A stretch of 64,000 nucleotides of DNA from Niabella soli DSM 19437. Its GTDB lineage: Bacteria > Bacteroidota > Bacteroidia > Chitinophagales > Chitinophagaceae. The position numbers and the translations under genes were made by a program. The notes under the pieces are model-generated. The model ran no database searches. It saw only the letters and a program-made list of their open reading frames with translations, and was not told the DNA's origin. Every line of letters starts with the position of its first letter. The stretch's first letter is position 1. The stretch spans positions 1,860,001 through 1,924,000 of the forward strand of contig NZ_CP007035.1 of NCBI RefSeq assembly GCF_000243115.2, written 5' to 3'. Shown one piece after another: positions 63,293-64,000 of the stretch.

Positions 63293-63592
63293 TTTTTAAG
63301 TTTTATTGTGTTAGAAATGTTTACAGGTGAATAAACAAAGGGCCATAGGCATAACAATGCATTTCTATAAAATTAGAGAAATATCAGGCAAAAAATAAAA
63401 ATCCTGTTTGTTAAATTATTTTTTCACAGGCATGGAGTTATCCCATTACACAATCAGCACATCGGAATATCAAAAGTAGCGCCAGGCCCCGGGGAGGGTG
63501 AGAAGATAACAAACCGCGCCCGAAAAACTAGACATCCCCGAATTTCCGGTTTCCCGGCTATCGATCCGGTCCGCTTTAATACGGCCGTCCGG
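63293..63592. other. Gap between doxX and bufA
   Basis: 300 bases expected to hold the bufA promoter. An AT-rich stretch lies at 63340-63425; no exact TAnnTTTG box and no known copper-regulator operator is seen. A GCCGGGAAACCGGAAATTC repeat copy is at 63540-63559 on the reverse strand. Confidence 0.4.
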
Positions 63593-63982
63593 TTATTTTT
63601 CCACTTCCCCCGCATGGATCGCGTCCATAGACCAGGCGCCATTACCGGCGATCAAAAAATAGATCAGCAGCAACAGTACCACAATTGCCAGTAAAAGATT
63701 GGAAAAGGGTTCCATTACGTTGCCGAAAAAAGGTGCGAAGAAGACCGCGCCGAGCAGCACCGGGAGTTGCATTATGCAGGCAGCCCGGGTCAACCACCCG
63801 AAAGTAAGCAAGATACCGCCCAGGATATGCGCTCCCACTACATAATGGCCCACCAGCAGCTCTGAAAAGGAGCCGAACGACATCCACCCTGGCATCAGGC
63901 TCATAAGGCTGGTATAATTCTGCGCAAACTGGACACCTTTGTAAATCAGGAATAATCCCAGACTGATCCGCACAAGATCCAT
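63593..63982 (-). CDS. DoxX family membrane protein (start possibly outside the window)
   Basis: A protein of at least 129 residues with four membrane segments (about 4-20, 45-65, 72-95, 100-118), of the DoxX type; FLIYKGVQFAQNY and GILLTFGWLTRAACIMQL are typical. DoxX proteins accompany HvfABC/Buf operons in Proteobacteria and are thought to be membrane electron carriers. ATG 63982 starts at MDLVRISLG, but the frame stays open to position 64000 (residues HHPKW before it), so the true start may be further upstream. It is transcribed in the direction of bufA across a 300-base gap. Confidence 0.82.
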   Translation of the reverse strand: MDLVRISLGLFLIYKGVQFAQNYTSLMSLMPGWMSFGSFSELLVGHYVVGAHILGGILLTFGWLTRAACIMQLPVLLGAVFFAPFFGNVMEPFSNLLLAIVVLLLLIYFLIAGNGAWSMDAIHAGEVEK

Positions 63983-64000
63983 CCATTTTGGATGGTGTGT

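Noticed and set aside
1-64000. tRNA, rRNA, insertion sequences, integrases or attachment sites
   Set aside because: Reading both strands I found no sequence with tRNA stem patterns, no transposase or integrase gene, and no target-site duplications; a covariance-model or transposase search would settle it.

Overview
The window is a 64 kb chromosomal stretch of a Bacteroidota bacterium, most likely family Chitinophagaceae (family inferred from gene content, genus not assignable). The reasons are two-gene units of SusC-like/OMP_b-brl_3 outer-membrane receptors with GLPGLI proteins, Bacteroidota-typical families (DUF4105, DUF4136, DUF6157-like, FHS sugar permease), a bacillithiol deacetylase, and promoters of the TAnnTTTG type instead of a canonical -10 box. 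I see no rRNA, tRNA, CRISPR array, prophage or insertion sequence. Coding density is high on both strands and most genes are housekeeping genes in small operons.

Layout. 0-8 kb: mutS, a hexapeptide acetyltransferase, bshB1, a fatty acid desaturase, a secreted VOC protein, ruvA (reverse) and fabH. 8-16 kb, mostly reverse strand: a DUF4105 (Lnb-like) protein, YceI, a CoA-binding protein, the E2 subunit of pyruvate dehydrogenase, then a ddl / PASTA / rhodanese operon and a ferredoxin divergent from a LuxC-type acyl-CoA reductase. 16-20 kb: a DegP-type protease and a tandem universal stress protein. 20-43 kb: a carbohydrate storage and uptake island with a lipoprotein alpha-amylase, glgP-like, glgB, two tandem receptor/GLPGLI pairs, a periplasmic GH13 (neopullulanase-like) enzyme, an SLC45-like sugar MFS, glgC, glgA, an FHS-type hexose permease and a ROK glucokinase; ispH sits among them. 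43-55 kb: a DUF4136 lipoprotein, a TlpA-like protein, a SIMPL protein, valS, a collagen-like lipoprotein, a small beta-barrel, a GH19 chitinase and a TonB receptor. 55-61 kb: a DUF937-like protein, pnp and rpsO, a DUF6157-like gene, a CAP-domain lipoprotein and miaE. 61.3-64 kb, reverse strand: doxX-bufA-bufB-bufC, a predicted copper-binding RiPP (bufferin/HvfA-type) operon whose precursor carries three tandem GKCG units.

How the parts work together. GH13 enzymes and the receptors would capture and cut alpha-glucans, the two permeases import sugar, ROK kinase makes glucose-6-phosphate, and GlgC/GlgA/GlgB/GlgP-like proteins store and release glycogen. The most unusual system is the MNIO/RiPP operon at the right end. 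Three other things stand out: a set of genes whose start codon lies 4-7 bases behind a TAnnTTTG-like box (predicted leaderless mRNAs); several families of degenerate, word-like intergenic repeats, one of which also appears inside the valS reading frame; and an array of five small hairpins upstream of miaE.
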